DNA from: JADCRZ01 sp031399065
GTDB taxonomy: Bacteria > Bacteroidota > Bacteroidia > Chitinophagales > Chitinophagaceae
Assembly (NCBI GenBank): GCA_031399065.1
Contig: JANNOM010000075.1
Coordinates: forward strand, 1-64,000
DNA length: 64,000 bases
Direction: 5' to 3'
Shown: piece by piece, positions 7,631 to 16,980 of the stretch
Layout: each line of letters opens with the position of its first letter
How positions within the stretch are numbered: position 1 is the first letter of the stretch
The notes under the pieces: model-generated
Database searches by the model: none
Told to the model about the DNA's origin: nothing
What the model saw: only the letters and a program-made list of their open reading frames with translations
Program-made: the position numbers and the translations under genes

Positions 7631-8902
7631 TTATTCCTGTAAAAGGTCGTCTTCACTACTCAGCAAATGCAGATCTACCGAATCCTGGCCTGCGATACCC
7701 TCTATAGAACCACGGATATGCGCAGCGTTCAGCAGTACTTTTTCCAGTTGTTTTTCGCGGCTTTTCCATAGTTTCTCCATAGCGTCACGTTCTTTTTGTA
7801 TGGACATTTTCATGGAGAGAAAACCTTCCCGTATCGCCTTCCATTGTTCGGCGAATTCGTTGCCGGTGAGGTAATCGTACAGGAAGTGCATCTTATCTCC
7901 TTTTCCTTCCTGCTTTTTAACGGCATTGAATAAACGAATAATACTGTCTCTTAATACCATAGTCAGTGCTCTTACTTCGCCGTAGGTACAGATCCAGATG
8001 CCGTTCTTTTCACCGAACTGCACCAGGTCCTTTGGCATGGTCAGGGTAACCAGTATAGCCAGGTCGGCTCCCTGGCTGCGCATATCGGCTTTTAGTTTAT
8101 CAATCCAGTCGACCGAAAAATTGTTGGTGCGTTTGCTTTCATAAATGATCTTCCCGCATTCCTGTCCGAAGTTGTTGCGGATAGTGAGCATGCAATCGGC
8201 CCCTCTTATGCCTTTTCCCACTTCGCTTACCAGGTCGAAGGGGAACGTACCTCTCAGCATTTCTTCCAGGGCCAGTTCCTGTACTTCGCCCTGCAACTGC
8301 GTGGATCCCTGTTCGGCCTTCCTGCGCATTTCATCTGCCAGCTTCTTTTGATCTTCCAGTTGTTTTTCCATCTCTTTCAGCTTAAGATGGTATTCATTTT
8401 CGCGAATGGTATTCTTCTCCAGTTCCTGGCGACGGATTTGTTCGGCCATCTGTTCGCGGCCTGCCTGCAACTGTTTCTGAACCTGTATTTCCAGGTCCGC
8501 TTCTTTATTTACCAGTTCCTGTTCCTTTTTAAGAAACGCGAGTTCTTTGACCCGGGAGGCTTTCAGCTTTTCTTCATTGTCTTTATTGGCCGTTTCCAGC
8601 ATACGCAACTGGTTCTCGAAGTCGGCCGATATCGATTTGCGGAGCTGTTCCTGCACTTCGGCTTCCATTTTTTTTCTTTCCTGGGCTATCTTCTGCACAA
8701 AAAGCTCATTCTCCTTTCTCTTCTTTTCCTCGAAGGCGCGCAGGTCTTCTTCCAGTTTTTTCTTTTCAGTATCCATCTTGTTCAGCGAATCGTTCAATCG
8801 TTGCTGGTATTCGCGCTGGTACTTTATTTCCAGGTCGGCGGAGATTACATTTTCCACATCGAAGCTGGTTCCGCAATTAGGACATTTTATATCGGTTGGC
8901 AT
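7631..8902 (-). CDS. DUF2130 domain-containing coiled-coil protein
   Basis: The N-terminus carries a zinc-ribbon-like Cys pair (IKCPNCGTSFDVE). Residues from about 25 to 200 form a long charged coiled coil rich in Glu, Lys, Gln and Arg. The DUF2130 domain follows: GTFPFDLVSEVGKGIRGADC, QECGKIIYESKRTNNFSVDWIDKLKADM and ADLAILVT, an arrangement resembling a restriction-endonuclease-like fold (Asp, then Glu-x-Lys). The length of 423 residues is usual. The nuclease-like reading is inference from the E-x-K pattern; the cellular role of DUF2130 proteins is not established to my knowledge. No neighbour hints at a partner. Confidence 0.88.
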   Translation of the reverse strand: MPTDIKCPNCGTSFDVENVISADLEIKYQREYQQRLNDSLNKMDTEKKKLEEDLRAFEEKKRKENELFVQKIAQERKKMEAEVQEQLRKSISADFENQLRMLETANKDNEEKLKASRVKELAFLKKEQELVNKEADLEIQVQKQLQAGREQMAEQIRRQELEKNTIRENEYHLKLKEMEKQLEDQKKLADEMRRKAEQGSTQLQGEVQELALEEMLRGTFPFDLVSEVGKGIRGADCMLTIRNNFGQECGKIIYESKRTNNFSVDWIDKLKADMRSQGADLAILVTLTMPKDLVQFGEKNGIWICTYGEVRALTMVLRDSIIRLFNAVKKQEGKGDKMHFLYDYLTGNEFAEQWKAIREGFLSMKMSIQKERDAMEKLWKSREKQLEKVLLNAAHIRGSIEGIAGQDSVDLHLLSSEDDLLQE

Positions 8903-8919
8903 GATGCTGTTTTTGCATT

Positions 8920-8944
8920 AAAAAAGGGACTTATAAAAAGTCCC
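8920..8944 (-). terminator. Rho-independent terminator of the phytase unit
   Basis: On the minus strand GGGACTT pairs with AAGTCCC across a five-base loop and is followed by six T residues. It lies 32 bases after the phytase stop codon and just before the DUF2130 start. Confidence 0.8.
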
Positions 8945-8975
8945 CCTTAGGTACAAAAGTAACCTTTTTTCCCGC

Positions 8976-10085
8976 TTATTTTAATCCCATCAGGCTATCG
9001 CCCAGGATCTTTTCCGGGGAGTAAAAATGAAATGTTTTGTCGGTGCTCATTGCCACGAAAACGCCGCGGGGAAAATCTTTACCCAGTGGAATAGCCACAC
9101 AATCGCTGCCATCACTCTCTGCTGCGGATACCTTTACCGTGCGTACGAGGGAGTGCTGATGACGGTTTTGTCGAGAGCCTTCCCTCGCAAAGATGCGGAA
9201 CTGATTGGCTCCCTGGTCCGATACCAGGATATAACCAGTGCTGTCCGTTGAGGGATAAATGGAAATGCCCTCATTATCTTCCATGAAGCCGGTGGTTGCA
9301 AAAAAGGCAAGTTCTTCATTTCCTTTTTCCGGATCTGCATAGTATTTACGTACGCCGGCTCTTTCGTCTGAATAGTAAACATATCCAAGCGCATCGTCCA
9401 CCGCTATGGCTTCAATTTCCTTAATGCCACTGTATTTGCCGAACTTTCTTACCAGCGTGGCTTTAACATGCCCAGTGCCATCATCTCCCAGCAGGTACTG
9501 CCATAGATACGTGCCATCTGTAGGACCTGTTTTTCTGCCGACGATCGCGTATACCTTGCCCTGCCTGTCTTTATACAAGGCGATACCCATCAGGTCTCTG
9601 TATTCAGGCAGTGTCTCACCTTCGAATACGGGGATGCCTCCTTTATCGACCGGCTGCATATCGGGCAAGCGGTAGATGCGTAACTTATGCGTAAATCTTT
9701 CTGTGGCAACGGCAATATCGGTTGACCGGCCACCGAGCGTAAGTCCGTATTCTATGTCTACATTATTCGGCCGGTTAAGGTTTCTTACAGATCTTGCGGT
9801 ATCTATTTTCCCCTGCAGGTTAAAAACATACAGACCGCCATTTTCGTCTTTATCCGTACCGATCACCAGGCTCTTTGCCGGGTCGTTGGGGTTGATCCAT
9901 ATAGCGGGGTCATCTGTATCGTGGGGTAGGGTATCGGTTATAAATAAGGGTTGAACTACAGCAGGTATTTTTGCCACAGGTGAGTTCTTTTCTGCTTTGC
10001 TACTGATGTTATTACAGGAAATGATGCATTGAATGGACGATAAACCAAAAGTTAAATAAACGAATAAAGCACCTTTTATATTCAT
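8976..10085 (-). CDS. beta-propeller phytase, exported
   Basis: Hydrolyses phosphate from phytate (inositol hexakisphosphate) with calcium. Family hallmarks are DTDDPAIWINPNDPAKSLVIGTDK at about residues 56-80, an NNVDIEYG segment, TDIAVATER, KEIEAIAVDDALGYVYYSDE and EDNEGISIY, which carry the Asp/Glu calcium ligands of the beta-propeller. The N-terminus (MNIKGALFVYLTFGL..., with Cys about residue 24 before Asn-Asn) looks like a lipoprotein signal, so surface or periplasmic location is likely. It is the last gene of a three-gene minus-strand unit, 16 bases after the acidic lipoprotein. The context with a TonB receptor supports phosphorus scavenging. Confidence 0.92.
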   Translation of the reverse strand: MNIKGALFVYLTFGLSSIQCIISCNNISSKAEKNSPVAKIPAVVQPLFITDTLPHDTDDPAIWINPNDPAKSLVIGTDKDENGGLYVFNLQGKIDTARSVRNLNRPNNVDIEYGLTLGGRSTDIAVATERFTHKLRIYRLPDMQPVDKGGIPVFEGETLPEYRDLMGIALYKDRQGKVYAIVGRKTGPTDGTYLWQYLLGDDGTGHVKATLVRKFGKYSGIKEIEAIAVDDALGYVYYSDERAGVRKYYADPEKGNEELAFFATTGFMEDNEGISIYPSTDSTGYILVSDQGANQFRIFAREGSRQNRHQHSLVRTVKVSAAESDGSDCVAIPLGKDFPRGVFVAMSTDKTFHFYSPEKILGDSLMGLK

Positions 10086-10101
10086 GACTATCGCGTATTG
10101 A

Positions 10102-11133
10102 TTATTTGGTTAGTTGCAGTGTGATTTCTTCCGTTTCATCATCATCATATTCGCCGGTAAGCACCAATTCGAGGTTATCAGAAACCACTTGGAAGCTGCC
10201 TGTGTAAACGAATTCTTTTAGGGACCCTGAAGGCTGCTCAACCTCCCCCGTAAATTCAATATCCCCTTTATCGCTTAATTCCGAAAGGTCTTCCAGTTCT
10301 GCTTCCAGCTCTATTACTTTGTTCACTTCTTCCATAGAGCCGCATTCCGTTATCGTTTCTGTTTCTTTCAATTCAACGATCACTTTTATTTCTCCATACT
10401 CTATGCTAATTTCTATTTTATCCACATCACCGGCATCAAGTGTACTGATATCTTCATTTACCAAACCAAACAGGTTTTTGAACGCGGTGAATGCGGCGGT
10501 ATTTTCATGATCCAGTTCCCAGTCACCACTGATGCCTTCATCGTCCAGTACTTCGTACGTAAACCCGGCAGACTTATTATACACTACGTTATTACCCGCA
10601 GCCTGCACGCCAGTGATAGCGAAGCTAACAGCCCTTTCTTCGGTATTGAGCAGATTATCGTTCAGCAGGTCTTCATCCGTTTCAAAAACAACTTCTACTT
10701 CCGTTACGTTTTTAGGAAAGCGAACACTTCCTTTACCAGTATTTATATCAAATACGATATTCAGGTTAATACCCTGATCTTCGGATGTAGTACAGTCGTC
10801 TATTTCGTAGAAGGCCCTGGTGTCTTTGATGTATTCTTTAATGGAAGAAAATCCTTCCCAGTCCGTCACTTCGAACAGTACCGTTACATCGCTCGTCAAT
10901 GGTACTATCTTTCCATCCGGCTCTTCGCCGGAGGTGTCCACCCGGTCGTTCAGGGTAAGTTTAAAACTGAATTCATCGGCGTCTTCCAGGTCGCCATCGC
11001 CTTCGTCATCGAACGTGATTACCTGGGGGAAACTTTCTGCCGTTAATGGTTCTATAAGGTCTTCATTTTTCTTATCGCAGCCCCACCCTGCTGATAGAAG
11101 AATAGATAGGATGATAATTTGAGTGAATTTCAT
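10102..11133 (-). CDS. acidic lipoprotein of unknown function
   Basis: The leader MKFTQIIILSILLSAGWGC ends in a lipobox Cys followed by Asp-Lys-Lys, so the protein is membrane-anchored by lipid. The 324-residue mature part is strikingly acidic (long runs of Asp and Glu, for example FDDEGDGDLEDADEF and GEYDDDETEEITLQL) and looks like several beta-sandwich repeats. I do not recognise a named domain. It sits between the TonB-dependent receptor (37 bases upstream) and the phytase (16 bases downstream). The position is that of a SusD-like surface lipoprotein, but the sequence does not look like SusD. An acidic, calcium-binding or cation-buffering surface partner of the phytase is inference. Confidence 0.85.
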   Translation of the reverse strand: MKFTQIIILSILLSAGWGCDKKNEDLIEPLTAESFPQVITFDDEGDGDLEDADEFSFKLTLNDRVDTSGEEPDGKIVPLTSDVTVLFEVTDWEGFSSIKEYIKDTRAFYEIDDCTTSEDQGINLNIVFDINTGKGSVRFPKNVTEVEVVFETDEDLLNDNLLNTEERAVSFAITGVQAAGNNVVYNKSAGFTYEVLDDEGISGDWELDHENTAAFTAFKNLFGLVNEDISTLDAGDVDKIEISIEYGEIKVIVELKETETITECGSMEEVNKVIELEAELEDLSELSDKGDIEFTGEVEQPSGSLKEFVYTGSFQVVSDNLELVLTGEYDDDETEEITLQLTK

Positions 11134-11170
11134 ATCTGGTAAATTGATGATTTAAATAATGATTGTTCCA

Positions 11171-13900
11171 TTACCTGGCGGAACGCAGGTCGAACTTTAC
11201 ACCCAGCCGGGCCCACCAGGAATAAAATTCTCTTTGATTAATGTTGTTTTTGTTTCCAAGGTAGGTTTCAAACGGCTGCCGGGTTAGGTTTAGTCCCTCC
11301 ACGAAAAACCGTATCCGCTGATCGATGGCATAGCTGGCGTTCATATCCAGTTGCATCCTGCTTTTTACATACAGGTCCTCACTGGCTTCGCCGCCTATCT
11401 CGCTCAGGTATTCGCCGTTAAAGTTGGCGGCCAGCCTTACTACCAGTTTGCCCGATTCATAAGCAAGGGCAATATTTCCTACATGATTGGCCTGGCCGGG
11501 AAGGCGTAATTCCTCTATCGCATCCGGTTTGCTTTGATCCGCGCCCCGGCTCTGTAATTTTGCATTGGAGTGAGTGTATGTATAATTGGTATACAGACTT
11601 AACTTATTAAAAACGGATGGAAGAAAATCCAGTTTACGCTGAAAGGCCAGTTCCACACCGGTAAGCCTCGCATCGTTGCCGTTCTGCGCCTGTATAACGT
11701 CGATGCTTTCTATAATAGGTGTACCGGTGGAAGGGTAGGGTGCGTTGAAAAGGATTTTACGATAAATGAAATCATTCAGTTTTTTATAGAATACGCCTAC
11801 AGATGCAATGCCTATATTGCCGAAATAGTGCTCTGCCATCAGGTCGAGATTAAAGGCAGCGGTGGGCTTCAGACCGGCATTGCCGATATTGGCTACATTA
11901 TCTTCCCTGTTTATTTCCTGTGCAGGAATGATCTCGCCGAAGTTAGGACGTGCATATGAGTAAGTGACCGAAGCGCGCAGGTTGTTGTATTTACTCAATT
12001 CATATCTCGCCTGTATCTGCGGCAGCAGGAAGTCGTAGTCGGAAGAACCTGTTACCGGTAGTATCGACTCCAGGTCACCGGCGGCATCGATCAGTACATC
12101 TTTGGAATCATACTTCACGTTTGTTTTTTCGTACCTCAGTCCACCGGTAAGCAACAGCTTCTTAAACTGGTGGCGTGCCATGGCGAAAGCGGCGTATACG
12201 TCCTCATTCGCGTCGTAAGCTTCCAGTGCTTCGTCGATCGACTTCGACTCCACGTCCAGCTCAAACAGTCCGGGATTGGCGTTAAAGAAACGGTTGAACG
12301 AAGTGACATTCAGTGGGCGGCCCATATTGAACCGGTCTCCCAGGAATTTATCTTTAATAGGGTCTTCGTCAAAGCTGTCAAGGGCTGGAACTCCGTCGCT
12401 GCTTTCAAAAGCATCGCTGGTAAGCCTATAACTTTTCTTCTTAAACCGGGCCTTGGCACCGAATTTAATCAATCCATTGCTGATGCCGGATTTGTATGGA
12501 ATCCCTATCTCGAACTTTGCGGTCAGGTTACGGTCTTTGGCCAGGGTTTTTCCATAACCGGCGGCATTAAACGCATAATTGCTGTTATCGTTAAAACCCG
12601 GGGCGTCCAGCACCGGATATTTTGCATCGGGAAAACCGAAGGAAGATGGCAGGCCTGCGATAAAACCGATCTCATGATCGTAAGGGGTATCCTGTTCGCC
12701 CTCAGAATACTGACCTTCGTAATTAAAAAAGAACTTGTTGAAATTATGCTTGCCTCCGAGATTAAAAGAGGTGATGGTTTGCGATTCGAAGCGGTCTTTG
12801 GTCAGCTTCTCTATCTCTTCGTCTTCGGGGATAAACACATACCTGCGGCGCCATTCCCTGTCGGTAAACCGGCTATAGAGACTTCTGAAGTATATTTCAT
12901 TCCGGTTATTAAATTTATAATCGATCGTTCCGCTCAACCCGGTTCTTGTTCTTACCAGCTCATAATCGCGCAGCTCCATTTCGTTATCGGATGGTGCCTG
13001 CTCCCAGTTATCGCTGCCCAGGTGATTATGGTAATAATTTCCGTTGAGCATGATCCCGAGCTTCTCCCCGGCACCGAAGCGTTTGTCGAACTGCAGCTGC
13101 CCCTGCATATTGGGCTTTTTGATCAGGTTATTATACCCACCGGCCAAGGAGCCGCTTATATGCGACTGCCTGCTTTGAGCGGTCCTTGTTACCAGGTTAA
13201 CCGATCCTCCAATGGCATCGCCATCCATATCCGGTAAAAGGGTTTTGCTTACTTCGATGGAGGCCAACTGATCGCTGGGTATAGCGTCGAGGGCTACGAA
13301 GCGTACGTCCGCTTCGGGGGAAGGTATCTGCTCTCCGTTTACACTTATATTCGTAAACTGCGGCGCCAGTCCACGGATCAATACATACCGTCCTTCGCCC
13401 TGGTCGCGCTCTATGTTTACCCCGGGAACCCGTTGCAGCGCTTCTGCCGCATTAGGGTCAGGAAAGCGGCCTATCTGGTCGGAGGAGATGACGTTTTTAA
13501 TATTGTCGGCATTTTTCTGCTGGTTCAGTGCACTGGCCTGTCCCTGCAAATATCCGGTAATCACCACGCCACTCAATTGAGACGAACTACTGGATAGTGG
13601 AATGGTAAGGACTGCTACTTCACCACTTTTCACGGATACGGTGATAACGGTATCCCTGTATCCCAGGAAACTGACATTGATGGAGAAGTTGCCAGGACTC
13701 GTGTACAAAGCAAACTGGCCGTTCAGATCCGCTACGGTGCCGTTATTGGTACCAGCCACTTTTATGGTGGCACCAGCCAGTTTGGAACGGTTCGATCCAT
13801 CGGATACAGTCCCTTTCAACAGCGCATTCCCGGACGGCGTTTGTGCTGAACCGGCAAGGGCCATATTAAGCCATAAAACAAATAAACAAAGTTTTTTCAT
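11171..13900 (-). CDS. TonB-dependent receptor with CarboxypepD_reg N-terminus
   Basis: Outer-membrane transporter powered by TonB. The chosen start gives the signal peptide MKKLCLFVLWLNMALAGSAQ; the frame extends 22 codons upstream but without a signal-like start. A carboxypeptidase regulatory-like domain spans about residues 25-110 (LLKGTVSDGSNRSKLAGATI, ending NGQFAL...GYRDTVITV), a plug domain about 115-240 (QRVPGVNIERDQGEGRYVLIRG, DGDAIGGSVNLVTR), and a 22-strand-type beta-barrel follows to a C-terminal aromatic-rich end. The length of 909 residues is normal. It is the first gene of a unit with the acidic lipoprotein and phytase, so phytate, inositol phosphates or their calcium complexes are candidate substrates (inference). 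Confidence 0.9.
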   Translation of the reverse strand: MKKLCLFVLWLNMALAGSAQTPSGNALLKGTVSDGSNRSKLAGATIKVAGTNNGTVADLNGQFALYTSPGNFSINVSFLGYRDTVITVSVKSGEVAVLTIPLSSSSSQLSGVVITGYLQGQASALNQQKNADNIKNVISSDQIGRFPDPNAAEALQRVPGVNIERDQGEGRYVLIRGLAPQFTNISVNGEQIPSPEADVRFVALDAIPSDQLASIEVSKTLLPDMDGDAIGGSVNLVTRTAQSRQSHISGSLAGGYNNLIKKPNMQGQLQFDKRFGAGEKLGIMLNGNYYHNHLGSDNWEQAPSDNEMELRDYELVRTRTGLSGTIDYKFNNRNEIYFRSLYSRFTDREWRRRYVFIPEDEEIEKLTKDRFESQTITSFNLGGKHNFNKFFFNYEGQYSEGEQDTPYDHEIGFIAGLPSSFGFPDAKYPVLDAPGFNDNSNYAFNAAGYGKTLAKDRNLTAKFEIGIPYKSGISNGLIKFGAKARFKKKSYRLTSDAFESSDGVPALDSFDEDPIKDKFLGDRFNMGRPLNVTSFNRFFNANPGLFELDVESKSIDEALEAYDANEDVYAAFAMARHQFKKLLLTGGLRYEKTNVKYDSKDVLIDAAGDLESILPVTGSSDYDFLLPQIQARYELSKYNNLRASVTYSYARPNFGEIIPAQEINREDNVANIGNAGLKPTAAFNLDLMAEHYFGNIGIASVGVFYKKLNDFIYRKILFNAPYPSTGTPIIESIDVIQAQNGNDARLTGVELAFQRKLDFLPSVFNKLSLYTNYTYTHSNAKLQSRGADQSKPDAIEELRLPGQANHVGNIALAYESGKLVVRLAANFNGEYLSEIGGEASEDLYVKSRMQLDMNASYAIDQRIRFFVEGLNLTRQPFETYLGNKNNINQREFYSWWARLGVKFDLRSAR

Positions 13901-14118
13901 AATCAGTATTTTCTCCCGCAAATGTTGATATGATTGGGTAATAATCTCTTTTCCATGTGTGAACAAAAAGGCAACAACCCCTTTTCATCCATATACAGAA
14001 GAGAAACACGAGGACGTTTGTTTTAATCTATGCATTGATAATCAATTACTTACAAACCGGATAGATGTACATTAAGGAATTGTTACCAGCCTGGCTGCGT
14101 TACAACCATCCTACTATT

Positions 14119-15777
14119 TTATATGGATTGTACGAACCCTGTGAGTGATTCCGTCTGGGCCAGGTTCAGTTTCTTTTTGGCCCTGTAACGGATTACCCGC
14201 AGACTGTCCGGCGTAATACCCAATAGGGTGGCCATCTCACCCGAAGCTAGGTTCATTTTTACAAGGGCCAGCAGCCGGAGTTCTGCCGGGGTAAGTTCCG
14301 GGCATAGCTGCTGCATATTGCTCATAAAGGATGGATGGACTTTATCGAATATTAACCGGAACGCTTCCCAGTAAGAATCCTGAGAAAAACTTATATTGAT
14401 TTTCTGAAGCAGTTGACGTACCTGTTTTTTCTGATCTCTTTTATCGTCTTTAATAATTTCCGTCAGCCCTTTTTTCAGTTCTTCCATCACTTCGTTTTTT
14501 TGTATCAGGTGAAGGATATGGGAAGATAGTTCCTGGCTTTGGATATCCAGTTGCTGTTTCAGGGAGGTTTCCTCCAGTTGCTGTCTTTTCAGTTCGGACT
14601 CCATCAGTCCCTTCTGCGTTTCAAAAACCTTTACATTACTGTTATTCACGGCCCGCTCATTCCGGATCTTCATTTTTTGACGGCTGATGACGAGGGATGC
14701 CAGTATGCCCAATAAGAGCAACACCGTTATAATAGCGACGTTCATGACGGTATCCGCCTTTTTCGCTGCATTGAGCTGGGCTATTTCTGTATTTTTCTTT
14801 TCTGTGTCGTACAGGGTTTGCATGAGGCTGATCTGGAAACTGCTTTCCGTGGAGTAAATAGACTGGATCAAATGGCGGCTCATTTCCAGGTAGTGATAGG
14901 CACTATCGAACTGCTGCATACCGGCAAAGTTTTGGGCAATGTCTCTGAAGGCACTTTGCAACTGGTATTTTTCACCTGTAGCATCTGCCATCGTGGCCGC
15001 TTTGCGCGCATATTTCATGCCTTCCGGGAAGTGTCCCGTTTTGCTCCATACGTCACCCAGATTATTGATTACTTCTATCTGGTCTACAACATTACCAAGC
15101 CGCTCATATTCGTTCAGCGAGAGGAGAAAGTAAAACCGGGCGGAATCGTACAGGGCTTTGTCTTCATATATACTTCCTATATTTTCATGGATACTGGCGA
15201 GTATGGCGGTATCGCCGGCCGATCGGGCATATCCCAGGGCTTCTTTCTGGAAGAAATACGCGGAATCGTACAGTAGCTGTTTTTCATACATATGACCTAT
15301 TAGCCCATATGTTTCGGCGATGCCGGCCGTATTGTTCTTTTTAGAATAGATGGCAAGCGCTTCCCGGAACTGTACCCAGGCTTTGGGTGATTGCTGGTTA
15401 TAATAATAAACCGTACCCAGTATATTAAGATTGGCAGCCAGTAGATCAGGGTTTTTGCCTGCGCGGAAAATTTTATCCGCCTGCAAAAGGTGTTCTACTG
15501 CCTGTGAATAACTGCTGAAATGATAAAGGATCTGTCCCATCTTCTGTAGGCAGATCGCTTCTTCCGTTTGGTTCTGATTTCTACGGTGCATCAGCATTTC
15601 TTCTTTCAATTGCAAAAAAGCGGCATCTGGCGGCGGATCGGAAAAATAGGTAGTGCCCGATTCAGGCGATATACCGCGAGCCTGTGCAAAAGCATTTCCC
15701 GGGAGGGAGAAAAACCAAAAGAGGAAAAGGGGATAGCATTTTATTCTGACTGTAACATCACAAAGTATTTGCCTCAT
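14119..15777 (-). CDS. TPR regulator with membrane helix and C-terminal HTH
   Basis: The protein starts with a signal/anchor segment (CYPLFLFWFFSLPGNAFAQA), continues with about six tetratricopeptide repeats (residues 50-310), one transmembrane helix (VMNVAIITVLLLLGILASLVISR, about 345-367), a charged coiled coil (about 370-470) and a LuxR-type helix-turn-helix (LTPAELRLLALVKMNLASGE... LGITPDSLRVIRYRAKKKL, about 490-540). This layout is common in Bacteroidota: a periplasmic or extracellular TPR sensor coupled to a cytoplasmic DNA-binding end. It lies about 220 bases upstream of the TonB receptor on the same strand, so control of the phytase unit is possible but only inferred. Confidence 0.85.
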   Translation of the reverse strand: MRQILCDVTVRIKCYPLFLFWFFSLPGNAFAQARGISPESGTTYFSDPPPDAAFLQLKEEMLMHRRNQNQTEEAICLQKMGQILYHFSSYSQAVEHLLQADKIFRAGKNPDLLAANLNILGTVYYYNQQSPKAWVQFREALAIYSKKNNTAGIAETYGLIGHMYEKQLLYDSAYFFQKEALGYARSAGDTAILASIHENIGSIYEDKALYDSARFYFLLSLNEYERLGNVVDQIEVINNLGDVWSKTGHFPEGMKYARKAATMADATGEKYQLQSAFRDIAQNFAGMQQFDSAYHYLEMSRHLIQSIYSTESSFQISLMQTLYDTEKKNTEIAQLNAAKKADTVMNVAIITVLLLLGILASLVISRQKMKIRNERAVNNSNVKVFETQKGLMESELKRQQLEETSLKQQLDIQSQELSSHILHLIQKNEVMEELKKGLTEIIKDDKRDQKKQVRQLLQKINISFSQDSYWEAFRLIFDKVHPSFMSNMQQLCPELTPAELRLLALVKMNLASGEMATLLGITPDSLRVIRYRAKKKLNLAQTESLTGFVQSI

Positions 15778-15992
15778 TCTTCCATATTACATTTTTGTTA
15801 ACAAACCGGTTCAGATTGCAAAAGTGACGGGGTAGAGCGGAATAACAATCAAATGAAACAACAGGAAACAATTAAATAACATAGGGTATAAAAATCAAAC
15901 AGGTATTACTTTACAGTCCTTTTACCAGGCGATATTCAAGCCTACTCGTTATATATATTATTTGAAACACTTAAACATTACCCTGATTCCAA

Positions 15993-16862
15993 TTATGTCC
16001 CTGACCATTTACTCCTGTACTGCGAAGGAGTCAGCTTTTTACTTTTCTTAAAAACATAATTAAAATGTGTGGTATTTCTGAAACCGCATTCATAGGCAAT
16101 GCCTGATATACTTAAGGAACGCGCCAGTAACAACCGGCAGGCATTGGAAATGCGTATGTCCGTTAGTAATTCTATAAAGGTCTTATTGGTGTGTGCTTTG
16201 ATATAGCGGCAAAAGGCTGTAGGATTCATATTCACATGACGGGCGATCGTATCCAGGGATATATCCTCTTTAATATGGCTGTTTATATAACTTAATACCT
16301 TACCGACCCGACCAAGATCCGACCCGGCTTTGCTGTTGGCAAATGTACTGGTAGAAAGTACCCTGTAGCCATCTGTCATGGAGAGGCAATGCATGATCTC
16401 CAGGAACCCGATGATACGCTGCGTACCATCGCTGTGCAGCAGCTTTACCATCAACGTTTTTATTTTATCAGCCACCTCCCGTGCAAACCAGATACCATAG
16501 ACGGCTTTGTCAAGCAACTGGCGAACGGGAAGCGCTTCCGGCATGTCCAGCATATTGTTCATCATCTGCGGCTTAAATCGGAGTATATATGCTTCCGCTT
16601 CCAGGATTGATTCCGCCTGGTAAAATGCTTCGTTATTGTGCCAGTAATGGGGTAGATTGGAGCCGAGCAAGACCAGGTCGCCCTCCGCAAACTGTTCTAC
16701 GCAATCACCTACAAAACGGATCCCGGTGCTCTTAGTCACCAGTGTGAGTTCCAGTTCCGGATGATAATGCCAGGGATTGTCAAAATAAGCGACCTGCTCG
16801 TGCCGAATGTCGAAGGAAGCGGTAAGTGCTGAATCTACTTTAAGCAGCTTAGGTTTGATCAT
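15993..16862 (-). CDS. AraC family transcriptional regulator with cupin-like sensor
   Basis: DNA-binding regulator, probably sugar-responsive. The start MIKPKLLKVDSALTASFDIR is chosen because the frame upstream (23 codons) is not family-like. An N-terminal cupin-like half (about residues 15-110, FDNPWHYHPELELTLV ... FAEGDLVLLGSNLPHYW) precedes a C-terminal double helix-turn-helix (about 195-285, ISLDTIARHVNMNPTAFCRYI and ISGIAYECGFRNTTHFNYVFKK). The length of 289 residues is normal. It is divergent from the DUF1080-Gfo/Idh operon with about 118 bases between starts, so it is the obvious local regulator of that operon. Confidence 0.93.
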   Translation of the reverse strand: MIKPKLLKVDSALTASFDIRHEQVAYFDNPWHYHPELELTLVTKSTGIRFVGDCVEQFAEGDLVLLGSNLPHYWHNNEAFYQAESILEAEAYILRFKPQMMNNMLDMPEALPVRQLLDKAVYGIWFAREVADKIKTLMVKLLHSDGTQRIIGFLEIMHCLSMTDGYRVLSTSTFANSKAGSDLGRVGKVLSYINSHIKEDISLDTIARHVNMNPTAFCRYIKAHTNKTFIELLTDIRISNACRLLLARSLSISGIAYECGFRNTTHFNYVFKKSKKLTPSQYRSKWSGT

Positions 16863-16980
16863 TAGCTGAATATTTGCCGGAAATATACGAATACGGCAAA
16901 TAAATCTGAAAAACTGGCAAGGAATTACCAATTATGCCCGGTTTGTTCATCATAATATTGCATCAAACGTTTACTTAGCC

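Noticed and set aside
12170..13237. 355-codon plus-strand frame inside the TonB receptor gene
   Set aside because: It is antisense to a clear TonB-dependent receptor and shows no family features of its own.
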